From: an uncultured bacterium
Lineage (GTDB): Bacteria > Cyanobacteriota > Vampirovibrionia > Gastranaerophilales > Gastranaerophilaceae
Assembly: GCA_902763805.1 (NCBI GenBank)
Contig: CACWTN010000007.1
Location: 8,124 to 59,314, forward strand
Direction: 5' to 3'
DNA length: 51,191 nucleotides
The position numbers and the translations under genes were made by a program. The notes beneath the pieces were generated by a model. That model saw only the letters and a program-made list of their open reading frames with translations. It ran no database searches and was not told the origin of the DNA. Below are positions 25,333 through 33,697 of the stretch, one piece after another (position 1 is the stretch's first letter; each line of letters begins with the position of its first letter).

Positions 25333-25719
25333 TTACTTATTTGCTTTTGTAACACCATTGTTTACAAAATTATTAATTTGTTCTTCATATTTTGCCATTT
25401 TTTTCATCCTAGCATTTCTTATAAACGGAATTTTATTAAGAACTTTATCACATTTACCTAAAAATTTTCCTAATCCTATGGCTGTTTTTGTCATAAAAAC
25501 ATCAAAACTTACTTTTACTATATTTCTAGGAGACATAATGTCTTTAACACCTTCTGAAATATTTGTTTTTATATTATCAAGCATTAATTGTTTTGCAGCC
25601 TGTTTTTTTGCCGCTTCTTTCATAAATTCATGAATTTGTTTTCTGTTCGGTTTTTTAGCCTTAAAAGCCAATTGTGAATTATCAGTTGGATTTACTCCAA
25701 GCCCTGTTACGTTCATCAT
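25333..25719 (-). CDS. Basic hypothetical protein with FKA motif (128 aa)
   Basis: Not recognised. The ATG at 25719 is chosen because AAGG lies 7 bases upstream; a longer frame to 25737 adds six residues. The N-terminus MMNVTGLGVNPTDNSQLAFK continues with AKKP, the recurrent F-K-A motif at about residue 20. The rest is a strongly basic, helical sequence with a moderately hydrophobic centre (VFMTKTAIGLGKFLGK) that is too short and charged to call a membrane span. It lies 29 bp upstream of the CheD-like gene on the same strand and may share its transcript. Confidence 0.6.
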   Translation of the reverse strand: MMNVTGLGVNPTDNSQLAFKAKKPNRKQIHEFMKEAAKKQAAKQLMLDNIKTNISEGVKDIMSPRNIVKVSFDVFMTKTAIGLGKFLGKCDKVLNKIPFIRNARMKKMAKYEEQINNFVNNGVTKANK

Positions 25720-25797
25720 ACACTTACCTTCTTTCATTTCTTATTCTATACCGATATAAAACGCATAAAACCCGAAAATTGATTAAATAAATTTTAT

Positions 25798-25816
25798 TTG
25801 TTACAAAAATTAACAA
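25798..25816. promoter_or_regulatory. Inverted repeat TTGTTA-N7-TAACAA upstream of ppdK
   Basis: A perfect 6-bp dyad with spacer CAAAAAT; the copy at 582-600 has spacer CAAAACT. It sits between the divergent FKA-protein gene and ppdK, about 170 bp before the ppdK start, and is a candidate operator. Confidence 0.35.
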
Positions 25817-25892
25817 ATGACCAAAACGCCGTAATATTTACCTCCTTACCCCTTTACTATCAAATATGTTCATGATACGCTCTTGTTGTTAT

Positions 25893-25958
25893 GGTGCTGA
25901 TAATTTGCACCACTCACAAATCAGAGAAAACAATGTAGGTCGGGCTAAATACCCCGAC
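25893..25958 (+). promoter_or_regulatory. Two short hairpins in the ppdK leader
   Basis: GGTGC (25893-25897) pairs with GCACC (25907-25911), and GTCGGG (25939-25944) pairs with CCCGAC (25953-25958). They precede the ribosome site AAGGAG of ppdK by about 10 bases. They could be mRNA stabilisers or a small regulatory leader; no known riboswitch is recognised. Confidence 0.25.
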
Positions 25959-25984
25959 AAAGATAAAGAAGGAGAAAAAACAAA

Positions 25985-28651
25985 ATGGCTGAAAAAAGAG
26001 TATGGCTATTCAGAGAAGGTAACGCAAATATGCGTGCGCTCCTCGGCGGTAAAGGTGCTAACCTTGCAGAAATGACTAATTTAGGTCTTCCTGTTCCTCC
26101 GGGACTTACAATCACAACTGAAACTTGTATGGACTACATCAACCACGGAAACAAAATGCCTGCAGGCTTAATGGACGAAGTTAAATTCGCTCTTAAAACT
26201 GTTGAAGAACAAGCAGGGAAGAAATTTGGCGATTTAAATAATCCGCTTTTGGTTTCTGTTCGTTCAGGTGCAAGAATTTCCATGCCCGGTATGATGGAAA
26301 CTATATTAAACTTAGGTTTAAACGATGAAACTGTAGAAGCTATGGTTAAATTAACAAACAACCCCCGTTTCTGCTACGATTCATACAGAAGATTTTTAAC
26401 AATGTTCGGTTCTGTTGCTTGGGAAATGGACAGACAAAAATATTTCGAATCTGAAGTTGAAAAAGTTAAAGCAAGAGAAGGCGTAACTTCTGACACAGAA
26501 ATCTCGGCAGAAGGCTGGAAATCTTTGATTCCTATCTACAAAGCAAAGATTAAAGAAGTTACAGGTAAAGAATTCCCGCAAGACCCTTATGTACAACTTC
26601 AGGAAGCTATTGAAGCAGTATTCCGTTCTTGGAATATTCCTCGTGCTGTTGCTTACAGAAACATGAACAAAATCGACCACAACTTCGGTACTGCTGTTAA
26701 CGTTCAGACAATGGTATTCGGTAACATGGGTAACGATTGTGCTACAGGTGTTTCATTCACTCGTAACCCTGCAACCGGTGAAAACAAATTCTACGGTGAA
26801 TACCTTGTTAACGCTCAGGGCGAAGACGTTGTTGCAGGTATCAGAACTCCTAAGCAAATCGCTGAACTTGAAACAGATATGCCTGACATCTACCGCCAAT
26901 ACGTAGAAATCGCTAAACAGTTAGAAAAAGGCTACCACGACGTTCAGGATATGGAATTTACCGTTGAAAGAGGTAAATTATGGATTCTTCAGACAAGAAA
27001 CGGTAAGAGAACAGCTAAGGCTGCTATCAAAATCGCTGTTGATATGTACAGAGAAGGTATCATTACTAAGGAAGAAGCTATCAACCAGGTTGATCCTTAT
27101 TCAGTTTACCAGGTATTGTTACCTTGCTTCAACCCTGATAAGGTTAAACACTCTCACAAAGTTTCAAAAGGTGTTAACGCATCTCCCGGTGCTGCAGTAG
27201 GTAAAATCGTATTCGATACTGAAGAAGCTGCAAGACGCGGTGAAGCAGGCGAAAAAGTTATCTTAGTTCGTATAGAAACTTGTCCTGATGATATTCACGG
27301 TATGGCTGTTTCTCAGGGTGTTCTTACACTCAGAGGCGGCGCAACTTCTCACGCAGCAGTTGTTGCTAAAGGTATGGGTAAACCTTGCGTTTCAGGTTGT
27401 GAAGATTTAATCATCGACTTGGCTAAAGAAACAATTACTTGTGCTGACGGAACTGTATTCCACAAAGACGATATCATCTCTCTTGACGGTGGTACAGGTG
27501 AAGTTATGGAAGGCGCTATCGAACTTGTTCAGGCAGGTCTTGATGAAGACTTTGAAACATTCTTCTCTTGGGTTGATGAAATCAAAGAACTTCACGTTGA
27601 AGCTAACGCTGATACTCCTAAAGATATCGAAAACGCTAAGAAATTCGGTGCTGAAGGTGTTGGTCTTTGCCGTACAGAACACATGTTCATGGATCCGGAC
27701 AGACTTCCTTGGGTTCAGAAAATGATTATTGCATCTACTACAGAAGCAAGAAAAGAAGCTCTTTCTCACTTACTTCCGATGCAGTATGCAGACTTCTACT
27801 CAATGTTCAAGGCATTAGGCGACAAACCGTTAACAGTTCGTTTACTTGACCCGCCGCTTCACGAATTCTTACCTTCTAAGATAGAATTGATTGAAAAAGT
27901 TGCTACAAAACGTGCTTTAAATCAAGACTACTCAGAAGACGAAAAAATGTTAGAAATCGTTGAAAACTTGTCAGAATCTAACCCTATGATGGGCTTGAGA
28001 GGCTGCCGTTTAGGTCTTACTTATCCTGAAATCAACGAAATGCAGGTTAGAGCTATCTTCGAAGCTTGCTGTGATTTGGCTAAGGAAGGCGCTAAAATCC
28101 AACCTTGGATTATGATTCCGCTTATCGGCCACGTCAACGAACTTAAGACAGCTAAAGCTACATTAGTTGCTGTTGCTGAACAGGTTATGAATGAAAAAGG
28201 TATCAGAGTAGATTACAAATTCGGTACTATGATTGAGATTCCTCGTGCAGCATTAACTGCAGGTGAAGTCGCAACAGAAGCTGAATTCTTCTCCTATGGT
28301 ACAAACGACCTTACTCAGATGACATTCGGTTACTCACGTGACGACGCAGAAGGTAAGTTCTTAAAGAACTACGTTGAACAAAAGATTTTACCTTCTAACC
28401 CGTTCATCACTCTTGACCAGAAAGGTGTAGGCAGATTAATCGAAATGTCTATCAACGAAGGTAAAGCTGTTAACAGCTCACTCGTTGGCGGTATCTGCGG
28501 CGAACACGGCGGAGATCCTGATTCTGTTAAGTACGCTCACAAAATCGGACTTAACTATGTATCTTGCTCACCATTCCGTATTCCGCAAGCAAAACTTGCT
28601 GCAGCTCAGGCAGCAATCGCTTGCCCACGCAAAAAACCGGCAATGGTATAA
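25985..28651 (+). CDS. ppdK: Pyruvate, phosphate dikinase
   Basis: Interconverts pyruvate + ATP + Pi and phosphoenolpyruvate + AMP + PPi; in anaerobes it often serves glycolysis with PPi or gluconeogenesis. 888 residues, full length. The N-terminal ATP-grasp domain begins with WLFREGNANMRALLGGKGANLAEM. The swivelling phosphohistidine domain has LRGGATSHAAVVAKGMGKPC, whose His carries phosphate. The C-terminal PEP/pyruvate barrel has EGVGLCRTEHMF, MGLRGCRLG and GGICGEHGGDP, with the catalytic Cys. The start ATG has AAGGAG about 11 bases upstream. Codon use is unusually uniform (TTCGGT, GAAGCT and similar), suggesting high expression. It ends at a strong terminator. Confidence 0.98.
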   Translation: MAEKRVWLFREGNANMRALLGGKGANLAEMTNLGLPVPPGLTITTETCMDYINHGNKMPAGLMDEVKFALKTVEEQAGKKFGDLNNPLLVSVRSGARISMPGMMETILNLGLNDETVEAMVKLTNNPRFCYDSYRRFLTMFGSVAWEMDRQKYFESEVEKVKAREGVTSDTEISAEGWKSLIPIYKAKIKEVTGKEFPQDPYVQLQEAIEAVFRSWNIPRAVAYRNMNKIDHNFGTAVNVQTMVFGNMGNDCATGVSFTRNPATGENKFYGEYLVNAQGEDVVAGIRTPKQIAELETDMPDIYRQYVEIAKQLEKGYHDVQDMEFTVERGKLWILQTRNGKRTAKAAIKIAVDMYREGIITKEEAINQVDPYSVYQVLLPCFNPDKVKHSHKVSKGVNASPGAAVGKIVFDTEEAARRGEAGEKVILVRIETCPDDIHGMAVSQGVLTLRGGATSHAAVVAKGMGKPCVSGCEDLIIDLAKETITCADGTVFHKDDIISLDGGTGEVMEGAIELVQAGLDEDFETFFSWVDEIKELHVEANADTPKDIENAKKFGAEGVGLCRTEHMFMDPDRLPWVQKMIIASTTEARKEALSHLLPMQYADFYSMFKALGDKPLTVRLLDPPLHEFLPSKIELIEKVATKRALNQDYSEDEKMLEIVENLSESNPMMGLRGCRLGLTYPEINEMQVRAIFEACCDLAKEGAKIQPWIMIPLIGHVNELKTAKATLVAVAEQVMNEKGIRVDYKFGTMIEIPRAALTAGEVATEAEFFSYGTNDLTQMTFGYSRDDAEGKFLKNYVEQKILPSNPFITLDQKGVGRLIEMSINEGKAVNSSLVGGICGEHGGDPDSVKYAHKIGLNYVSCSPFRIPQAKLAAAQAAIACPRKKPAMV

Positions 28652-28674
28652 ACGTTTACGGTTAATAAAAAATC

Positions 28675-28710
28675 AGGCGGTTTTGGGAAAATTCCCAAAA
28701 CCGCCTTTTT
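28675..28710 (+). terminator. Rho-independent terminator of ppdK
   Basis: A 15-bp perfect stem, AGGCGGTTTTGGGAA (28675-28689) with TTCCCAAAACCGCCT (28692-28706), followed by TTTT. It starts 24 bp after the stop codon. Confidence 0.95.
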
Positions 28711-28777
28711 ATGTTTATTTTACTTAAAGCGGATAATATAAATAAATGTATATAGTTACCCCTTTACCGCTTTACCG

Positions 28778-30244
28778 CTAAACTTTGCCGATAAACTTAA
28801 TATTGCACTCACTAACAAGTTCTTCGTGCGCAAGAACAGTTAAATTAGGTACAAACTCACTTAAAATTACAAAAATCATATGTCTGATATCCATTGGTAC
28901 AACAATTACAGGGTTTGTTATCTTCTTTGATTTTGCAAACTTAATCAGTTTGTTTCCGATTTCTTCTACATCTTTTGCTTCTATACGAACAATACCTTCA
29001 TCTTCATCTTCGCCAAAGAACGCATATATTTTTTCCAGAACTTCATCTGAAAATTCTATAACTCTGAGTTCACCATCAACCGCCAAATCTTTAATTATAT
29101 GCTTTGAAAGAGCCAGACGAACTTTGTCGAGCAAATCTTCTTTTGTTGGTTCGCCGGCATAATCATTAATTTTTTCAAAGATATAAACAATATTTTTAAC
29201 GGAAACGTGTTCTCTGATTAAGCAGGTCAGCAAATATTTTAGATCAGATGCAGCCATAAAATCAGGCAGAATATTATCTACAAGGAATGAGTTCGTTTCA
29301 AGGACTTTTTCAACGTATTTATTAACATCGCTGTAGTCCATAATATCCGAAACTTCCTCAACTGCAACAGTTTCAATTGCCTTACCTATGTATTCAACTG
29401 CTGTCATACCGTGTACCCAGAAATCTTTAACTTTTTCCTGAGGTATCCAAATCATCTTTTTATTTGTTATCTCATCAGTCAGAACAATGTCATCTTCCGT
29501 AACTTTGTATCCTTTGAGTTCATCTCTGTAATAAGCTACGTAACCCGGAAAAACTACGGTTCTCAAAAGCTCAATATCGTGGATTTTTATGCTGAACTCA
29601 TTCTGATTAAGTTCATCGCTGTTATGGAAGAAAATATGCGGAATAACATATCCCAAAGAATCCGCAAGTTTTTGTCTGATTTTAACGGTTTCCGCAAGCA
29701 GATTATCGTTAGCCTCCATCGAAATAACTTCCAGTATTTCTTCGGAAAGATTAACAACAAATTTTTCTTCCTTAATTGTTGCAAACATTGCATCAGGTGA
29801 AATCTCGCTTACAAGAGATTGTTTAAGATTATCCAGCTGCTTAAGTTCATCAGACATCTGAGTATTAAGCTGATTTTTCTCATTCGGAGATAAACTGTCA
29901 CTCTCCAGCTGAGATTTAATCTTCTTAATTCTCTCTTTCTGGTTAGAAATCTTCAGCTGAATTTCTTTGCAGGAAGCATAAGGACTTGAAGGAGCCGCAA
30001 GCATTTTTTCCATACGGTATTTAAAGCTTGTGATATTAACAATATCATCAAGGTCTTCCTGTTCTTCTTCCTGTTTTTGACGCATAAAAATACAGTTGAA
30101 ATCGTATGAGTTTTCTGTTTCAACTTCGTGCATCGTATATAAATCCCAGCCCTCATCAGACATCTGGTTAAGCAGGTCTTCAAGAGCCTGTTTATCGTCT
30201 GTCGGAACTGACTTTATTACATACTGCATTTTTTTGTTGTACAT
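28778..30244 (-). CDS. Soluble FlhA-C/type III export-gate domain protein
   Basis: 488 residues with no transmembrane segment. Residues about 6-55 form a small domain (MQYVIKSVPTDDKQALEDLL, then EGWDLYTMHEVE) that resembles DUF4177. Residues 90-145 are a charged coiled coil. Residues about 160-488 read as the cytoplasmic domain of FlhA/EscV-type export gates: IRQKLADSLGYVIPHIFFHN, NEFSIKIHDIELLR, FPGYVAYY, MIWIP, the TAVEYIGKAIE helix, LLTCLIREHVSVKNIVYIFE, VRLALSKHII, VIVVPMDIRHMI and a final VLAHEEL. In FlhA this domain forms the nonameric cytoplasmic ring that receives chaperone-substrate complexes. Here the eight-helix membrane part is replaced by the N-terminal module, and no flagellar or secretion gene is visible. 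It lies 40 bp after the ompH stop in the bamA-ompH transcript. Confidence 0.85.
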   Translation of the reverse strand: MYNKKMQYVIKSVPTDDKQALEDLLNQMSDEGWDLYTMHEVETENSYDFNCIFMRQKQEEEQEDLDDIVNITSFKYRMEKMLAAPSSPYASCKEIQLKISNQKERIKKIKSQLESDSLSPNEKNQLNTQMSDELKQLDNLKQSLVSEISPDAMFATIKEEKFVVNLSEEILEVISMEANDNLLAETVKIRQKLADSLGYVIPHIFFHNSDELNQNEFSIKIHDIELLRTVVFPGYVAYYRDELKGYKVTEDDIVLTDEITNKKMIWIPQEKVKDFWVHGMTAVEYIGKAIETVAVEEVSDIMDYSDVNKYVEKVLETNSFLVDNILPDFMAASDLKYLLTCLIREHVSVKNIVYIFEKINDYAGEPTKEDLLDKVRLALSKHIIKDLAVDGELRVIEFSDEVLEKIYAFFGEDEDEGIVRIEAKDVEEIGNKLIKFAKSKKITNPVIVVPMDIRHMIFVILSEFVPNLTVLAHEELVSECNIKFIGKV

Positions 30245-30284
30245 ATTTACTCATCCTTTTTAAAAAACTGTCTTGAATATTTAA

Positions 30285-30731
30285 CTATTTTGCAAATTTA
30301 AGTTTTTGAATTACGTTCGGAGTAATATCAACACCACCCGTAAATACGCCTGCAGAACTCATAATTACATCGAGTTTCTGTTCTACCATAACTGATTTAG
30401 CAGCGTCATGTATTCTGTCATATACTTCTTTTTCTCTTTTTTCTCTCAGTGCAACGTAAGCTGCTTCTTTTGCTTTAAACTCCTGAGAAACTCTGTCTTC
30501 AAAAGACTGTTTTTTTAGAGGTGTATCAAGATTTTTGTATTCTTTTTCTTTATCAACAAGGAATTGCTGCATTTCTAAACCCTTGGCATCAATTTCCTTT
30601 GTTGCCTGTTTTGCATAATCATAATTTTCAATAACCTTGGTGTAATCTATATACCCGACACCGCCGGCATTAGCAATACCTGTCATCGCAATAATTGCAA
30701 GTGCAGCCAAACCTAATTTCAATCCCTTCAT
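30285..30731 (-). CDS. OmpH/Skp family periplasmic chaperone
   Basis: 148 residues with a clear signal peptide (MKGLKLGLAALAIIAMTGIA, cleavage probably after NA near residue 22). The mature protein opens with VGYIDYTKVIENY, the OmpH start strand, followed by a long charged helical arm (roughly residues 40-110) and a returning C-terminal strand (KLDVIMSSAGVFTGGVDITP). Skp-like trimers hold unfolded outer membrane proteins on their way to BamA, whose gene is directly upstream. The 58-bp spacing from bamA is consistent with co-transcription. Confidence 0.92.
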   Translation of the reverse strand: MKGLKLGLAALAIIAMTGIANAGGVGYIDYTKVIENYDYAKQATKEIDAKGLEMQQFLVDKEKEYKNLDTPLKKQSFEDRVSQEFKAKEAAYVALREKREKEVYDRIHDAAKSVMVEQKLDVIMSSAGVFTGGVDITPNVIQKLKFAK

Positions 30732-30789
30732 ATATTTACTCCTTTCATTGTTTTGTTTTTATTAACAGATTTGTTATACTACATTACCC

Positions 30790-32700
30790 TTAGTACATCA
30801 TATCTCCTACACCAAAAGTGAAGTATCCGTTTTTGTTGCCGTTCGGACCCGGATTTGTAAGCGGGAAGCCATAATCAACAGACAGAGGACCAACACCCGG
30901 CATATTAAGTTTCAAACCGACACCGGCCGTAATTGCGTGAAGCGGTCTGTCATATAATATACTTGTTGTTGTAGGATTAAACACCGTACCTGCATCAACC
31001 CAGAAGGTTACTCTCAGGTTTTGCAGAAAAGCAAGTTTTAACTTGTCAACAAAAGGTATCGGAGTAGCAAGTTCAGCCGAACCCATTATAAATGATGTAC
31101 CCGTACCTACACCGTTAACCTTGTACCCTCTGACCGTATAAGGTCCGCCCAAACGATAAGCCATAAATTCAGGCATATTTGTACCGTGAACCTTTAAACC
31201 GCCTCTGCCGGTAAAGGTCAAAGAAGATTTTTTGGCAACCGGAATGTATTTCTTTGCCATACCTGTCAAACGTCCGTTCGTTTTGTTAAATTCGTCCAAA
31301 CCGAACGCTTCTTCATATCTCACCGATGCAATTACGCCGTGACGGGGATTAATTGCCGAATCTCTTGAATCATAAGATAATCCCGGAGCAATTTTTAAGA
31401 AGAACCCGCCTTCCAGCTCTTTTGCACGGTCTGCAATATTGAGTCCGTGAGCGTTATACAACGAAGTTATCTTTGCTCTGTCACCTTCAGTAAAGTCAAC
31501 ATATTCGCCGCCAAGAGTTAATGTTGATGATATACGCTTGTTAGTTTTCAGACGATGAGCTATCGTACCCTCAAGCCCGATACGTCTTTCAGTTGCAAGC
31601 GGTATCTGATAACTGCCTAAATCTCTGTAATATATTTTGCTCATCAGAGAGTTGTCAGCATTGAGGAAATGCGGTTCAAAGAAACTGATTTCGCCCTGGT
31701 AGTTAACTCTGTTCAGTATTGATGAATCACTCATCAGTACACCTGAACCAACCATACCCGAAACAGAAACTCTCTGGTTTCTGCCCCTGAAGTTGTTATC
31801 AGTTATACCCAGAGAACCGAATACACCGGTTGCGGAATCAAGACCGCCGCCTACTGATACGGATGCTGTTCTTTGTTCTTTCAGTTCAATCGTAATATCA
31901 TATTTATCAGGATCTTCAGGAGATGCCTCAATAGAACGGTTAACATCTTTAAACGCCTGCGTTGAATACAATCTTACCAAATCCTGTTTCATCTGGTTTT
32001 CATTGTATACACTGCCGGGTTCCGTCATAATATTACGTTCAATAACGTATTCCTTCGTTTTTTCATTACCTGAAATAGAAATAGAGTTGATTTTTCCTTC
32101 GGTAATACTGAGGTTTAAAGTTCCGTCAGGGTCATCATAAACGGAATCTATTTTTGACAATATGTAACCTTTGTCATAATAACACTGGTTAATTTGCTCC
32201 ATTGCCTGATTAATTGCTGCTATGTTTTGGGGTTTGCCTTTGAGCGGAAGAAGGTATTTCATAATTTCCTCAGATGAAACTACCGTATTACCTTCTATGG
32301 TGAAATCTGTTATAGGTATATTTTCTTCTACAATAATTTTCAAAGAAATAGTACCATTTGAATTTTTAACAGGAACAGCCTTCATTTTTTCAGTGAAATA
32401 TCCCAGTTTATATATGGTTTTAAGGTCCTGCTGCATTACATCTTTATCATATAAATCGCCCTTCTTAAGCTTCATTTTGGATAAAATGTAATCTGATTTG
32501 ATAATATTCGAACCTAAAATTTCTATATCGCTGATATAAGCCGTATTTGAATCATAGGTTGATTCTTCAATATAATCCGTTTCATTTATTGCTGCATCGT
32601 CAACACTTTCTGCAGAGCAAGTCAAAACAGGTATTGTTAGGGCAGACAACACCAAGGATAATGTTATTAAATTTTTATATAACAACGATGATTTTTTCAC
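30790..32700 (-). CDS. bamA: BamA/Omp85 outer membrane assembly factor
   Basis: 636 residues. GTG start at 32700 with GGAG 7 bases upstream. A signal peptide (LYKNLITLSLVLSALTIPVL) precedes three POTRA domains: ISDIEILGSNIIKSDYI, then ITDFTIEGNTVVSSEEI, then INSISISGNEKTKEYVI. The Omp85 barrel begins at VSVGGGLDSATGVFGSLG and contains the conserved GYKVNG loop (RLGGPYTVRGYKVNG) and a final YGFPLT strand ending in GVGDMMY. It inserts beta-barrel proteins into the outer membrane. Three POTRAs, not five, is the cyanobacterial Omp85 layout. An 84-bp gap separates it from the upstream PurH-like gene; ompH and the FlhA-C-like gene follow. Confidence 0.94.
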   Translation of the reverse strand: MKKSSLLYKNLITLSLVLSALTIPVLTCSAESVDDAAINETDYIEESTYDSNTAYISDIEILGSNIIKSDYILSKMKLKKGDLYDKDVMQQDLKTIYKLGYFTEKMKAVPVKNSNGTISLKIIVEENIPITDFTIEGNTVVSSEEIMKYLLPLKGKPQNIAAINQAMEQINQCYYDKGYILSKIDSVYDDPDGTLNLSITEGKINSISISGNEKTKEYVIERNIMTEPGSVYNENQMKQDLVRLYSTQAFKDVNRSIEASPEDPDKYDITIELKEQRTASVSVGGGLDSATGVFGSLGITDNNFRGRNQRVSVSGMVGSGVLMSDSSILNRVNYQGEISFFEPHFLNADNSLMSKIYYRDLGSYQIPLATERRIGLEGTIAHRLKTNKRISSTLTLGGEYVDFTEGDRAKITSLYNAHGLNIADRAKELEGGFFLKIAPGLSYDSRDSAINPRHGVIASVRYEEAFGLDEFNKTNGRLTGMAKKYIPVAKKSSLTFTGRGGLKVHGTNMPEFMAYRLGGPYTVRGYKVNGVGTGTSFIMGSAELATPIPFVDKLKLAFLQNLRVTFWVDAGTVFNPTTTSILYDRPLHAITAGVGLKLNMPGVGPLSVDYGFPLTNPGPNGNKNGYFTFGVGDMMY

Positions 32701-32784
32701 CTAATGGCTCCACAGCAATTGTATATGAATATTTTACCACAAATATATAAATAAAAAAAACTGTGATAAAATACTTAACTTGTC

Positions 32785-33672
32785 TTAATATAGCAGATTT
32801 GTAAAACCTGTTGATATAACCGCAATGTTGAGTTTATCGGCATTTTCGACAATCTCTTTTGACGCTGACGGGACAATTACCAAAGAAATTCTTCCCTGTG
32901 CTGCAACATTCAAATCGTGAAGCGTAATATTAGTATCACAGGCAAGAATTGCCTCCTTTGAACGGTCGCATGAATAATCCAGCGCATATTCTACGGAAGC
33001 GGATTGCAACCCCTGTGAAATAGCTGTTGTTTTCAAATCCTTTGCAACAACGATTGCTCTTGAAGATACGTGCTTTGCAACCTTCCACGCAAATACGGCA
33101 TCTTCAATCTGCTCAACAGTCGGTTTTAATTTGGTAACAACCTTAAACGAATCTTTTTCCAGCTCGCTGAGATTCGGAGTTTGCGTTAATGTTCCGAGCG
33201 GTGTCACGGTAACTTCATTCGACAGATATTTTTTGTAATCCTTTAACGGGGTTTTTATCGTAACAAAGCATACATCATGAGTTTCAAAATACTCAACTGC
33301 ATTCTTTGTAAATTTTGGTGATACAACAATGTGCGCTTCTTTTAGCATCTTTGCCAAATCACCGTCAACTTCTTTTGTCAAAATTATTGTTGACTGCATA
33401 AAGTCTATCGGATTTGAATCCATAACATTTGTAACGGCTTCCTCAAGATTTTTACCCAAAGATACCGCACATATTCCGACGGTAGTTACGGTTGCAGCAC
33501 CATTAACATCATAAAACTCACTTATTACATTCAACCCTTTATAAAGACTTATTATATCCGCATAGGACAAGTTTTTTGATGTTTCATAATCAATCATTTT
33601 ATCATTTGGTTCAAAACCTGCATTTTGGGAGTAATTTTGTCCCGTCATTATTTGTATTTCATCTGATAGCAT
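32785..33672 (-). CDS. PurH (AICAR transformylase)-like pseudoenzyme
   Basis: 295 residues from the ATG at 33672 (AAGGAAA upstream); a longer frame into the PBP gene is unlikely. The fold matches the transformylase half of PurH without the IMP cyclohydrolase domain: NLSYADIISLYKGLNVISEF (family L-S-Y-N-N-x-x-D), KLKPTVEQIEDAVFAWKVAK, then HVSSRAIVVAKDLKT, and a closing ISLVIVPSASKEIVENADK, IAVISTGF. The catalytic K-H-x-N-P-C-G is here T63-T64-V-G-I-C-A, and the closing T-G-x-R-H-F is TGFTNLL. With Lys, both His and the Asn region gone, formyl transfer is very unlikely. The product may bind a nucleotide or be a structural relic. It sits between PBP1A and BamA genes on one strand. Confidence 0.8.
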   Translation of the reverse strand: MLSDEIQIMTGQNYSQNAGFEPNDKMIDYETSKNLSYADIISLYKGLNVISEFYDVNGAATVTTVGICAVSLGKNLEEAVTNVMDSNPIDFMQSTIILTKEVDGDLAKMLKEAHIVVSPKFTKNAVEYFETHDVCFVTIKTPLKDYKKYLSNEVTVTPLGTLTQTPNLSELEKDSFKVVTKLKPTVEQIEDAVFAWKVAKHVSSRAIVVAKDLKTTAISQGLQSASVEYALDYSCDRSKEAILACDTNITLHDLNVAAQGRISLVIVPSASKEIVENADKLNIAVISTGFTNLLY

Positions 33673-33697
33673 TTTAATCGTTTCCTTTTCTGTATTA

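Noticed and set aside
25866-26075. 69-residue frame overlapping the start of ppdK
   Set aside because: Its second half is ppdK in another frame, its start has no ribosome site and ppdK is certain.
28732-28777. Short repeated TTTACCGC units resembling an array
   Set aside because: Only two or three copies of a short phrase (CCTTTACCGCTTTACCGC), with no spacer-repeat pattern; no CRISPR array is present in the window.
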